The translations under genes and the position numbers were made by a program. A stretch of 64,000 nucleotides of DNA from contig JHYJ01000007.1 in NCBI GenBank assembly GCA_000621425.1, positions 186,001-250,000 on the forward strand, given 5' to 3'. The notes under the pieces were generated by a model that did not search any database, had not been told where the DNA came from, and saw only the letters and a list, made by a program, of their open reading frames with translations. Of this stretch, positions 55,598 to 64,000 are shown in pieces. Source of the stretch: Lachnospiraceae bacterium AB2028 (GTDB lineage: Bacteria > Bacillota > Clostridia > Lachnospirales > Lachnospiraceae). Positions within the stretch are counted from its first letter, which is position 1; every line of letters begins with the position of its first letter.

Positions 55598-56752
55598 TTA
55601 CTTTACTTCTTCTCCGCCCCACTCTACTACAGAGAAACCGTTTCTTTCGAATCCTTCAAAGCTCTGGGGCTCTATCTCGACATACTCGTCAACAGCCTGC
55701 CATGCCATCATTACACGCAACATATCAGTTTCTTCACCGTCAGCCGCGATGACTTCCAGCGGGCAGGACTCAGTATAGTTCTCAGCCTGGAATGAGATAA
55801 GGTTGTACTCATTGTCCTGCATCTTAGGCAGCCAGTATATTATGAACTCGTTGGCCTCATCTGCAGTAAGTCCTATTTCTGTCAGGGTAGCGCGAAGGAA
55901 CTCGGCTGTGTCCTCACCCTTTACACAGAATCCCTGTGAAAAATCAGGCTCTGTATAGCCGGAAGCCTCCCAGAACAGGTATGAATATTCTGTACCGTCT
56001 GCATCATAAAGAGTTCCGTCAGGAAGTGCATGCATGTTCCATACATACTCCTCTCCCTCTATCACAGGATCGGGATATGTGCAGAGCATCTCGCCTTCGT
56101 TTAACTTAAGCCTTACTTCCACATCTGTTTCATTTTCAGGATAAAGATATATTACAGGCTTGTCTTCAGTATAGGGATAATAAGGATCATAAGGGTCCTC
56201 ATAATAATACGGATCACTATATGAATACTCACCATTTATGTATTCAACGATACCTTCCATACCATTGCTTATGGCTGTAATCGTGCGTCCCTGCTTGCAG
56301 ATGCTTTCCTCGCAGTTAGACAGATCATACGCCATATCCTGGGTAACAATATCAAGACGGATGAACATCACCGTCGTAATGGCAGCAAATGCGAGCAACA
56401 ACAATGTGTTTAGAATAAGCGCAGTTATCATCACGCCCTTCTGCTTTTTTAATTCAGACACAACACTGTCGATACTGTGAGTGCTCTGTGCCGGCGCCGG
56501 AATATATGCACCGCTGCCATATGAAGCGTTCTGATAAGCATTGCCCTGATACGAATTAGCTGAATAACTATTGGCGCCGTAAGAACCGTTCTGGTTCGAA
56601 TTCGGCTGATATGAATTCTGAACAGGGGTATAATCCGGCTGAACGGCAGTCTGTCCCTGCACACTTTCACTGTTCAGTGCCTGTGTATTCGAAACATCCT
56701 GAGTAATCCCGGATGTCTCCGTATTCTGTGTGTTCACGCTCTGGTTATCCAT
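55598..56752 (-). CDS. Single-pass KPVIYLYP-domain surface protein, copy 1
   Basis: The 384-aa protein has a longer Asn/Gln/Ser/Tyr-rich tail (residues 1-90), then HSIDSVVSELKKQKG, a membrane helix at 107-132, a Tyr/Asp-rich stretch, and KPVIYLYPE at 198-206 leading the ectodomain. The tail holds repeated NSYxxN-like units, so it looks disordered and on the cytoplasmic side. AGGAGG precedes the ATG. It is the upstream member of the tandem pair; divergence is concentrated in the tail. Confidence 0.8.
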   Translation of the reverse strand: MDNQSVNTQNTETSGITQDVSNTQALNSESVQGQTAVQPDYTPVQNSYQPNSNQNGSYGANSYSANSYQGNAYQNASYGSGAYIPAPAQSTHSIDSVVSELKKQKGVMITALILNTLLLLAFAAITTVMFIRLDIVTQDMAYDLSNCEESICKQGRTITAISNGMEGIVEYINGEYSYSDPYYYEDPYDPYYPYTEDKPVIYLYPENETDVEVRLKLNEGEMLCTYPDPVIEGEEYVWNMHALPDGTLYDADGTEYSYLFWEASGYTEPDFSQGFCVKGEDTAEFLRATLTEIGLTADEANEFIIYWLPKMQDNEYNLISFQAENYTESCPLEVIAADGEETDMLRVMMAWQAVDEYVEIEPQSFEGFERNGFSVVEWGGEEVK

Positions 56753-56841
56753 TCTCTCCTCCTATCACTTTTGTTTAATAACCATATTCATTGCAGGCTT
56801 TCCGCTGCATTCAATTACAGATACGAACCAAAAGAAGCTTT

Positions 56842-59559
56842 TTATGGCAGCTCTTCCCAATTTTCTTCATCTGAAAAATCATCCCTGACCCTAAACCACC
56901 GGTTATCATTCGAAATAAATGTATAACCGTTATTTATTGCCACATTGTAGTAATCGCTGCGAACCACTAATATTCCATCCTTCTTCCCGTCCATAGTAAT
57001 CTCATTGCCCGTGAAAGGATTTGCCGTCACGCCATCTCCAATACCTGCAGTTGCCAGCGCCACAGTATCAGCATTTGTCATAAATGAGGTATCTGTAGTG
57101 AATCCGCTGTCGCCAAAGTCCTTCACCATAAGAAGCGCGTTAATACCCTCGGCATCTATACCATTATCCATAACTAAATCATCAAAATGATGCATCTCTC
57201 CACCATGATCAGATACGAGTATTATCCTTGTATTATCATATACACCCCATTCCCTTAATTGGTCAAACCAGTCCCCGAGTTTCAAAAAAGCAGCCATTGT
57301 AGAATGATATGATCCAAGATTTGACTCAATATTATCCGGATCAAACCTAAGAGTCCTGCCATCAATAGTCCGTTCAGTAAGTACAGCTTCCTTAAGCATC
57401 TCCGGATCTGCCGGTACAATATCATAGTCCGGAAGGCTTAATAATGCAGGCTCATGCGGGGTATTATTACATAGGAGAAAAAAGCAGTCTCCAGCGTTAA
57501 CAGGGTAACACAATGCTTCAAGATTTTCCAATACAGAATAGGCATTATAAAATGCAACACCTCCGCATTCCATAACCCGGTTGCCGCTTAAATACTTACC
57601 CCTGTCGTAAATCTCATCCTGAAAAGTAGCCGGAGTAAGCTTCATTAGGCCATAGAAAAAGAAATTCCTTTCACGTGTCTTACGAAATGATGCCTCGTCG
57701 AAACCCGACGGCAGATTTCCGGCATATTCATGATACACAATATCCGGATAATCCTCGAAAAGAGGGGCACCATCCTCGTCATAATGGATATAGGGCAGAT
57801 CAGCCACATTCACCTCATAGCCTGCCGAATCAAAAATGACCGGCATAACTTTAAGTGCCTCATCATTCTTGTCTGCCAGAAGCACATCGTTCCTTTCATT
57901 CATAGAGTCAGGCGTATACTCATACCCGCCATACAGGGGAGGTGCGCCGAAATTCGTATGGAATCCCGGTGATACTGTATTAGGATAATATGTAAAACCG
58001 TCGAATTTCTCCAATAGTTCCGGCTTTTCATCCATAAGGAACGGTACATATGCGCCCACAGCCCTATCAAGCATAATAACAACCACATTCCTACCATTTT
58101 TACTAAAAGGTAATTCTGCCGATCCCCCCTGTGATTGGTCTGCCCTGCTAAATTCCACGCTGCTCTTATTGACCGCATTCTGTATCCGTATAGCATAGAA
58201 TGCGAATCCGACTGATAAACTGAACGCTATTACAGTAAGCATCAGCCGGGCCACTCTCGGCTTTTTGATCACTATCACAAATGCAGGTATAGGAAGTATG
58301 CAGACCAGCAAGAGATTAATCAGCTGATAGTTCCTTTCAAAATAGGGGATCAATGTGCATACAAGATCTGTAGTAATAGTTCCTGTCTGTGCCCTGAAAA
58401 AAAACAAGTCAACAATAAAGACTATTATGAATGCACACAGCACCGCCTCAAATATCCGCTTCCCATTAGGAGATGAAAAATAATAGACTATGTTTCCCCA
58501 TACAAAACAGGCTCCAACCGCAACGCAAGCAGCTGAGAATACATAATGCAGCGGCGTAAGTCCTTTGTCGGCTACATAAAATTCAAGCGGAGAGGCTCCA
58601 ATAAGAAGAAGCTGCGGAATACAGGAGATAACCAGCGTCAAAATAAGCTCCGCAAGCAGAAGAATTGTAATTCCGGTACGGGTGTCTATATCATTCGCTT
58701 TTATCCGCACGAATCTTCCGGCCAGTCCGGTACCATAGAATGCCACCGAACACAGAATGATAAAGCCGGCAAAATAAAGAATTATCTCATCATCCCGACC
58801 AATGAGAGCATCCTTAAGCTTACCGCTCGCAACGGTATAAACCAAAAATGCTGCAGCCAGAAAGCCATAAAGCGCCGTAATGGCATATCCCGGATGCTTC
58901 ATATACTTTTCAGCAATATTCTTACATAAGGAATATACATTATTCATAGTCCAGTAAAGCACCAACAGTGCGGGACTTTTATATAAAAGCACCAGAAACA
59001 CAAGCGCCATTACATAAGGCTGGATTTTTTCCCTTGCAGATAAGCCTTTAGTATAAATTGCCGAAGAAACCATATTAATAAAGGTCATCAAAATAGGCAG
59101 CACATTTATAGAAAAGCTCCCAATCTGAAAAAGCCCATCTTCATGCATAAGATCAGGAATTGGTCCGAAGGCAGATATCTGTCCCAAGTTAATTCCCGAA
59201 AGAAAATGGTATGCTGCAAGAAAAAAAGGTATCTGTAACAATAGAGGTGCCATACCTTTGATAGAAGAAAGCTGACTATACCCCATCTCATTATAATATG
59301 CTGACAGGATTAACATCCTCTCATCTCCGGAGAAAGCCTTCTTGATATGCTGTATCCAAGAAGCCATCTCTTTTTGACGGCATCGTTCTTTCTCTTGAAC
59401 AAGTTCAGCCTTATTGTAAAGCGGCAACACCAGTGTACTAACCAGTATACTTACAGCAATCACCGCAAGGCCGGCATTGCCAAGAAAGCCGTACATCGTG
59501 ATGAAAACCACCTCTATGAGATATTCTATTGGCTGTATAAAAATATCATAAAGTATCAT
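56842..59559 (-). CDS. YidC/Oxa1-like domain fused to a sulfatase-type ectodomain, copy 2
   Basis: I use the ATG at 59559 (MILYDIFIQPIEYLIEVVF), matching the paralogue's start, not the TTG that overlaps the previous gene. The protein is 905 aa. Residues 1-225 are YidC-like, with LAVIAVSILV and PLLLQIPFFLAAYHFLSG, and about six or more membrane helices follow to residue 460. Residues 490-905 are an alkaline-phosphatase/sulfatase-superfamily domain: VVVIMLDRA (D498), HTNFGAPPLYGGYEY near 535-547 holding the likely Thr/Ser nucleophile, NTPHEP (H702) and VSDHGGEMH (D784, H785). The groove Arg of YidC is Ser41 here. LtaS-like phosphoglycerol or phosphoethanolamine transfer is possible; the function is unknown. 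Confidence 0.85.
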   Translation of the reverse strand: MILYDIFIQPIEYLIEVVFITMYGFLGNAGLAVIAVSILVSTLVLPLYNKAELVQEKERCRQKEMASWIQHIKKAFSGDERMLILSAYYNEMGYSQLSSIKGMAPLLLQIPFFLAAYHFLSGINLGQISAFGPIPDLMHEDGLFQIGSFSINVLPILMTFINMVSSAIYTKGLSAREKIQPYVMALVFLVLLYKSPALLVLYWTMNNVYSLCKNIAEKYMKHPGYAITALYGFLAAAFLVYTVASGKLKDALIGRDDEIILYFAGFIILCSVAFYGTGLAGRFVRIKANDIDTRTGITILLLAELILTLVISCIPQLLLIGASPLEFYVADKGLTPLHYVFSAACVAVGACFVWGNIVYYFSSPNGKRIFEAVLCAFIIVFIVDLFFFRAQTGTITTDLVCTLIPYFERNYQLINLLLVCILPIPAFVIVIKKPRVARLMLTVIAFSLSVGFAFYAIRIQNAVNKSSVEFSRADQSQGGSAELPFSKNGRNVVVIMLDRAVGAYVPFLMDEKPELLEKFDGFTYYPNTVSPGFHTNFGAPPLYGGYEYTPDSMNERNDVLLADKNDEALKVMPVIFDSAGYEVNVADLPYIHYDEDGAPLFEDYPDIVYHEYAGNLPSGFDEASFRKTRERNFFFYGLMKLTPATFQDEIYDRGKYLSGNRVMECGGVAFYNAYSVLENLEALCYPVNAGDCFFLLCNNTPHEPALLSLPDYDIVPADPEMLKEAVLTERTIDGRTLRFDPDNIESNLGSYHSTMAAFLKLGDWFDQLREWGVYDNTRIILVSDHGGEMHHFDDLVMDNGIDAEGINALLMVKDFGDSGFTTDTSFMTNADTVALATAGIGDGVTANPFTGNEITMDGKKDGILVVRSDYYNVAINNGYTFISNDNRWFRVRDDFSDEENWEELP

Positions 59560-59567
59560 ATAGTGTA

Positions 59568-62120
59568 CTATTTTACCCAATTCCAGTTATCAAGATCAAA
59601 TATATCATCATGTACAGAAATCCAGTGCTGAGATTCATTATCATATGTTATTGCATCCGGCTCTTCAAGAACAATACTTCCCGGGAAAATGATTACCTGA
59701 TCATGGGAATACTTTTCCGAACTATCAATTGCCACACCTGTATATGGATTGATGGGATTCTCTATCAAACCCGAAACAGCTATCGTCGGTGTATCCGCAT
59801 TTGTCATAAACGTATTGTCTTCCGAAATATCTCCGTGAGAGTTAAAATCCTTCACCATAAGTACGGGCTGAAACTGTAAAACATCGCATCGATTCTCCAA
59901 ATCATATGGCTCATCTATTATTAGATCCGGAAACTCGAAAGTAGGCTTCCCATGATCCGCTACGATAATTATCCGCGTATTATCATACAGATCATTTTCC
60001 CTAAGATAATCAAAATAATCTGCCAGTCTCAGATATGCGGAAACACTACTATGATAGTAACAACTATCCATATTCAGGTATATCCTATTTCCCAAATCAT
60101 TCTCTCTATAATACTCACTTTCATCATCCACATAGGTCAACAGATCCAAATCTTCATTATAATCCGGAAGGCTCAGTCGTATCGGCTCATGTGCTGTATC
60201 ATTATTTAGTAATAATAATGTATTTACATCGTCTGAAGTTATTTCTGTCAGTGTAGAAAGCTTTTCCAGCACACTCACAGCCTCAAAATATCGAGATTGT
60301 CCACCTGATAATTTCAACAAGCCATCTGCAGAATAATACCTTCCTGCATCATAAACTTTGCTCTGAAGGATCACAGGCATACATTTCATAATCGAATACA
60401 TAAAAAATGCACGCTGACGATTACTTTCATATTCATCCAGACCATCCATATAATATCCCATTGTGTTTAATGCTTTTACACCGGGAATCCCATCAAAAGC
60501 CGCCGGATCAGATACATTTTCAAAACCGGCAAATGGTATATCACACGCGGTTACCTCATAACCCGCGTTTGAAAAAACTCTTGCCAACATGGTGTCTGCT
60601 TCATACCTTTTTTGCTCCTGATTCTTCGTAAGATCACGATCCGACACAGAAGGAACATATTCATATCCTCCCCACACTCCCTGTGAGCCCACGGAAGTAA
60701 ATCTCCCGAAAGAAACGGTATTGGGATAAAAAACAAATCCCTCAAACTTGTTTTTAAGTTCAGGTTTCTCATGCATAATATATGGCACATACACTCCCAT
60801 CGCTGCATCAAGACATATTACCATAACATTCTTCCCTGTTTTACTCAGCCTGAATATAGGTTCATTTTGGTCTCTCTTTTCTTTAACCGAAGGGTCTATA
60901 CTTTCAGCAGCCCGCAATGTAGTGCTACAATCTCTCAGCGATATGATAACCATCGTTGCAGATAATATTAGCAATGCCGCCTTCACAATTCCTTTTTTAT
61001 ATTTCCATAGCAATATACCAATAACAAGAAATACTACCACCATTAATAAATTAATTATCTTTTCCTTATGATCAAAAGAAATATAATTATTCTGGTACAA
61101 CAAATCTGCAGAAATTATTCCTAACTCATGTCCAAAAAACATATAATTAAACACCGCAATACATCCAAATACAGAAATTATCATACAAATTAGTTTTCTT
61201 ACTGAAGATACACTCAGTAAATAAAAAACCGACATCCATACAATGAAATATCCCATAGCAATACAAAATGTGCTGATAACATAATGTATCGGATGTCTAT
61301 AATCAACCATCAAAATAAATTCTAACGGCGAAGCTGCCACCAATGCAGCCGGTATTGCAAGTCCGCAAAGCATTGTCAGACATATCTGTGCAGGCACAAT
61401 ATCATTGAAATTAAGACTATCCTCCTTCTGCTCAGCTTTTGGTTTTTCCACTATTCCAATGGTTTTCATCACAACATTCTTACAAAGGGAAAAAAGATTA
61501 TTCAGAGTCCAGTAGAATACGAGACCTGAGGGACTACCATACAAAAAGAATAAAAATAATAAAGCCAAGCCATATGTCTGCAGCTTACTTTTAAGCGGGA
61601 ATCCCTTTAAATAAATAACACCGGACAATACATTTATTAAAGTCATTAAAATAGGCAATAGATTAACACTTATTCCATAAATATCAATCAAGCCATCCGG
61701 TTTGCTGAGATCTCTCAATATCCAGAATGATTCACCTTCCAGAATATCCAGACTACTCAAAAAATGGTATGCAGCAATAAAAAAAGGAATTTGTAAGAAA
61801 ACCGGCAGTATCCCTCGTAATGCATACAATGGACGATACCCCACTTCTTTATAGTAAGCTGATAACATCATATATCGTTCATCACCACGGAAAGCACTAT
61901 TGATTTTTTGGATATACGGCTTCATCTGCTCCTGTTTTTTCCGCTCTTCCTCCTGGGCTGCATCTGCCCTTCTGTAGATCGGCAACACAAGAAGATTGAC
62001 AGCTAAACTGACACCAATTATAGCTAAACCTGAACTTCCGAACTGACGATACAGGATTACAAAAATCACTTCCACAATTAACTCTATTGGTTTTATAAAA
62101 ATATCATAAATATACATCAT
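59568..62120 (-). CDS. YidC/Oxa1-like domain fused to a sulfatase-type ectodomain, copy 1
   Basis: The 850-aa protein starts MMYIYDIFIKPIELIVEVIF, with AGGA five bases before the ATG. Residues 1-225 are YidC-like (LRGILPVFLQIPFFIAAYHF), then further helices to about 400. Residues 430-850 are the sulfatase-type domain: VMVICLDAA (D438), FGRFTSVGSQGVWGGYEY with candidate Thr475/Ser476, DTAHEP (H644) and VADHGKP (D722, H723). The YidC groove Arg is Asn42. It ends with a Trp-rich tail (HWISVHDDIFDLDNWNW), paralleled in copy 2. The pair lies 8 bp apart and is probably one transcript. No clear promoter is found in the 77 bp upstream. Confidence 0.85.
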   Translation of the reverse strand: MMYIYDIFIKPIELIVEVIFVILYRQFGSSGLAIIGVSLAVNLLVLPIYRRADAAQEEERKKQEQMKPYIQKINSAFRGDERYMMLSAYYKEVGYRPLYALRGILPVFLQIPFFIAAYHFLSSLDILEGESFWILRDLSKPDGLIDIYGISVNLLPILMTLINVLSGVIYLKGFPLKSKLQTYGLALLFLFFLYGSPSGLVFYWTLNNLFSLCKNVVMKTIGIVEKPKAEQKEDSLNFNDIVPAQICLTMLCGLAIPAALVAASPLEFILMVDYRHPIHYVISTFCIAMGYFIVWMSVFYLLSVSSVRKLICMIISVFGCIAVFNYMFFGHELGIISADLLYQNNYISFDHKEKIINLLMVVVFLVIGILLWKYKKGIVKAALLILSATMVIISLRDCSTTLRAAESIDPSVKEKRDQNEPIFRLSKTGKNVMVICLDAAMGVYVPYIMHEKPELKNKFEGFVFYPNTVSFGRFTSVGSQGVWGGYEYVPSVSDRDLTKNQEQKRYEADTMLARVFSNAGYEVTACDIPFAGFENVSDPAAFDGIPGVKALNTMGYYMDGLDEYESNRQRAFFMYSIMKCMPVILQSKVYDAGRYYSADGLLKLSGGQSRYFEAVSVLEKLSTLTEITSDDVNTLLLLNNDTAHEPIRLSLPDYNEDLDLLTYVDDESEYYRENDLGNRIYLNMDSCYYHSSVSAYLRLADYFDYLRENDLYDNTRIIIVADHGKPTFEFPDLIIDEPYDLENRCDVLQFQPVLMVKDFNSHGDISEDNTFMTNADTPTIAVSGLIENPINPYTGVAIDSSEKYSHDQVIIFPGSIVLEEPDAITYDNESQHWISVHDDIFDLDNWNWVK

Positions 62121-62197
62121 ACTAATCCTATCCGCATATAGCTATATACTCATCTTAGCCCATTATATGCAATATATCCTACCTCGTATTATATAGT

Positions 62198-62425
62198 CAT
62201 ACCCCTTCTTTACCTTCTCTATAGGTATAGGGTATGCTGTTGAAGATGCTGTGGATTGGTTTTTGTCCTCCTACCGCATAGACGGTTTTGAATAGGCTCC
62301 AACCACAGCCTCTTTGTCAAAGTGTTAATCAGTTAGATACCGCATGACGGTTTATGTAGAACGAGGTTACATCGGCAGAGAGCCCTGTGGATCCAATACA
62401 GCGTCAAATACTTTTAAGGAGGATC
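62198..62425 (+). ncRNA. Candidate IS110 bridge RNA region
   Basis: This non-coding stretch directly before the transposase is rich in stems. CATACCC (62198-62204) pairs with GGGTATG (62230-62236). GCTGTGG-A-TTGG (62248-62259) pairs with CCAA-CCACAGC (62299-62309), with one bulged A. Inside that loop CCTA/TAGG and ACCG/CGGT can nest. TACCGCATAGACGGTTT (62272-62288) recurs as TACCGCATGACGGTTT (62338-62353). IS110-family elements are known to encode a bridge RNA with two guide loops in a non-coding end, often before the transposase. Ends of the RNA are not defined. Confidence 0.5.
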
Positions 62426-62431
62426 ATGTGT

Positions 62432-63601
62432 ATGATCTATGTTGGTATCGATGTTGCAAATGATAAACACGATTGCTGCATCCTGGGATCAGAAGCCGAT
62501 AATCTCTATCCGGTATTTACTATCCCGAATAACAAGACAGGCTTTGATGAGTTGTATGAGAAGATTTTCTCAGTGACTGATGATAGGACCGAAATAAAAG
62601 TAGGTCTTGAAGCTACCGGTCACTACTCACTCAATCTTCTCGGATCGCTCACTGATAAAGGTCTACCCACCTGTGTTATCAACCCGCTACATACAAATCT
62701 TTACAGAAAAGGTCTAAGCCTTAGAAAGACGAAAACGGATAAAGTCGATGCTGGTTCGATTGCTATGATGTTGATGACTGATAAGACTCTCAAGCCCTAC
62801 TCAAACACATCATATCACAGCGAAGAACTCAAGTCATTAACCCGTTACCGTTTTGACAAGGTTCAGGAGCGGGCCAAGCTTAAATCGTCTGTGGCTCGGC
62901 TTATTAACATCCTGTTTCCGGAACTGGAAAAGCTCGTTCCTAATCTTCATATGGCTTCTGTGTACGCCTTACTTTCTGAGTTTCCCGGTGCTTCTTACAT
63001 CGCTGAAAGTCACCTTACACATCTAAGAAATGTCCTTGAAACAGCTTCTAAGGGACGCTACGGACGAGATATGGCTGTCACCATAAGAGATGCTGCAAAG
63101 GATTCAATCGGTTCTGTTATGCCGGCGAAATCAATGGAGTTGAAGCACACCATCCATCTGATCAAGGTGATGACGGATGAGATTGATGAAATCGAAGCTT
63201 CAATCAAATCCATTATGGATACTTGCAACTCTCCGATTATGACAATCCCTGGTATTAGCTACCGTATGGGAGCCATGATTCTTGCAGAGATTGGCGATTT
63301 CAACCGCTTCAGCAATGCCGATCAGATACTTGCATTTGCAGGCTTATCGCCATCTACATATCAGTCAGGGCAGCTTGATTCAAGCTATTCCCATATGGAA
63401 AAACGAGGATCCCGTTACCTGAGGTATGCTTTGTTTAATGCCACTAAGTTCGTCTGCAAATGGGATGAAAACTTCGGAGCTTACCTTTCTAAGAAAATAA
63501 GCGAAGGCAAGCACTACAATGTTGCAGTCGGTCATGCAACGAAGAAGCTGATACGCACCATCTACCGAATGGAACTTACAGGCGAAGCCTACCGAAAATA
63601 G
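62432..63601 (+). CDS. IS110-family transposase
   Basis: The protein of about 389 aa starts MIYVGIDVANDKHDCCIL, with AAGGAGG nine bases upstream; an ATG two codons earlier is closer to the site. The N-terminal DEDD RuvC-like domain shows GIDVA, KVGLEATGHYSLNL and TKTDKVDAGSIAMM. The C-terminal Transposase_20 domain has TIPGISYRMGAMILAEIGDF and FAGLSPSTYQSGQ, with the catalytic-Ser region SGQLDSSYSHMEKRGSRYLR. The frame is intact, so the element may be active. Confidence 0.95.
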   Translation: MIYVGIDVANDKHDCCILGSEADNLYPVFTIPNNKTGFDELYEKIFSVTDDRTEIKVGLEATGHYSLNLLGSLTDKGLPTCVINPLHTNLYRKGLSLRKTKTDKVDAGSIAMMLMTDKTLKPYSNTSYHSEELKSLTRYRFDKVQERAKLKSSVARLINILFPELEKLVPNLHMASVYALLSEFPGASYIAESHLTHLRNVLETASKGRYGRDMAVTIRDAAKDSIGSVMPAKSMELKHTIHLIKVMTDEIDEIEASIKSIMDTCNSPIMTIPGISYRMGAMILAEIGDFNRFSNADQILAFAGLSPSTYQSGQLDSSYSHMEKRGSRYLRYALFNATKFVCKWDENFGAYLSKKISEGKHYNVAVGHATKKLIRTIYRMELTGEAYRK

Positions 63602-63703
63602 ACCTTTAACTCATATCCTTTTCTGTGAGCACCTGTTTAGATGCTCTGTTTGTCATACAGTTTTCAAGGTACTGATTGAGGCTTAAGCCTGCCTCCGGGC
63701 TAT

Positions 63704-63727
63704 ATAAAACATCCGATGATGTTTTAT
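63704..63727. repeat. Perfect 10-bp inverted repeat after the transposase
   Basis: ATAAAACATC (63704-63713) and GATGTTTTAT (63718-63727) form a perfect stem with a 4-nt loop. A separate 12-bp palindrome AGGCTTAAGCCT lies at 63679-63690. They may belong to the IS right end, or serve as a weak terminator for the minus-strand gene ending at 63776. The T-run after the stem is poor. Confidence 0.5.
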
Positions 63728-63775
63728 CCCAAAAATCATTTTTTACTATTGACTTTTAATAGTTAGTCTATACTA

Positions 63776-64000
63776 TCAGAAATTTCCATGCTCATCGGCT
63801 ACGAACCAGTGTTCATTTTCAGGATAATCATGCCAGAAACCCGGCGGGCATATCCGTATCCCATCAGATATCAGCGCAGGCTTGTATGAAAATGAGCTCC
63901 TACTGGTAATCAATATATCAGCCCTGACCATATGCAGAAATGAAGCTTTTTCTTCCATATCAAGGCAGAAATGAAGATCACCATCCTTTTCAAAACGTTT
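63776..64000 (-). CDS. C-terminal end of a glycan-locus protein, 5' part outside window
   Basis: The last 74 codons are visible, reading KRFEKDGDLHFCLDMEEKAS, then FLHMVRADILITSRSSFSYK and PALISDGIRICPPGFWHDYP before the stop. The SRSSFSY block followed by a Gly-rich strand and FWH is something I associate with nucleotide-sugar-dependent transferases of surface glycan loci (similar in spirit to the GT11 SSTFSWW end), but I cannot name the family with confidence. The frame is open to the right edge. Confidence 0.6.
   Translation of the reverse strand, partial: KRFEKDGDLHFCLDMEEKASFLHMVRADILITSRSSFSYKPALISDGIRICPPGFWHDYPENEHWFVADEHGNF

Larger units (their letters stand above)
62198..63730 (+). 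mobile_element. IS110-family insertion sequence (ends approximate)
   Basis: The element consists of the structured leader, the transposase gene and a downstream stretch with palindromes. IS110 elements have no long terminal inverted repeats, and their exact ends cannot be set from one copy. It lies between the promoter region of the YidC-sulfatase pair and the end of the next minus-strand gene, and is in the opposite orientation to both. Confidence 0.7.

Noticed and set aside
62121-62197. Two TATAAT sequences upstream of the YidC-sulfatase pair
   Set aside because: Neither has a convincing -35 or a correctly spaced extended -10; the region is simply A/T-rich.

Overview
The window reads as one very large cell-surface glycan locus from a Gram-positive anaerobe of the Clostridia, most likely a Lachnospiraceae relative of Butyrivibrio or Lachnospira. 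Clues are strong AGGAGG-type ribosome binding sites, extended -10 promoters, GH25 muramidases with choline-binding-like repeats, VanZ and TagA domains, and no outer-membrane genes. Genus is a guess. Almost every gene lies on the minus strand. The plus strand carries only one small glycosyltransferase unit (16870-17634) and an IS110-family element near the right end.

Region 1 (16713 down to 1, minus): manC, a pair of GT-C-like membrane proteins, a giant anchored GH25 protein, rfbB, rfbA, a second anchored GH25 protein, rfbC, wzm, wzt with a C-terminal polysaccharide-binding domain, a WbdD-like methyltransferase/kinase, and a two-domain glycosyltransferase cut by the left edge. This looks like an ABC-transporter-dependent polysaccharide whose chain is capped by methyl/phosphate and recognised by Wzt. 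A 211-bp imperfect palindrome sits between rfbC and the smaller GH25 gene.

Region 2 (16714-17723): a divergent promoter pair with an inverted repeat, a plus-strand DPM1-like transferase, and a bidirectional terminator shared with gmd.

Region 3 (53414 down to 17724, minus): about 30 tightly packed genes behind a near-consensus promoter. They include three MsbA/PglK-type ABC exporters, a polyprenyl glycosylphosphotransferase, a VanZ-TagA fusion, a Wzy-like polymerase, two GtrB-like transferases, GT-C proteins, many GT2 and GT4 transferases, GT10 and GT52-like transferases, gmd and a UDP-xylose synthase. An FkbH/ACP/MaoC/SDR/MBOAT set is predicted to build an acyl group on a carrier protein and transfer it to a glycan. 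Stop/start overlaps (TGATG, TAATG) show translational coupling. Two copies of an 80-82-nt hairpin element with compensatory base changes lie between genes at 26379 and 50387.

Region 4 (62120 down to 53558, minus): two tandem genes that fuse a YidC/Oxa1-like membrane domain to a sulfatase/LtaS-type ectodomain, two tandem single-pass KPVIYLYP proteins with a truncated HicB-like gene between them, and a phosphoribosyltransferase with its own promoter and terminator.

Region 5 (62198-64000): an IS110-family transposase preceded by a structured non-coding stretch that fits a bridge RNA, then the C-terminal end of another minus-strand gene. The most unusual features are the YidC-sulfatase pair, the acyl-carrier module, the WbdD-like capping gene in a Gram-positive setting, and the covarying hairpin element.
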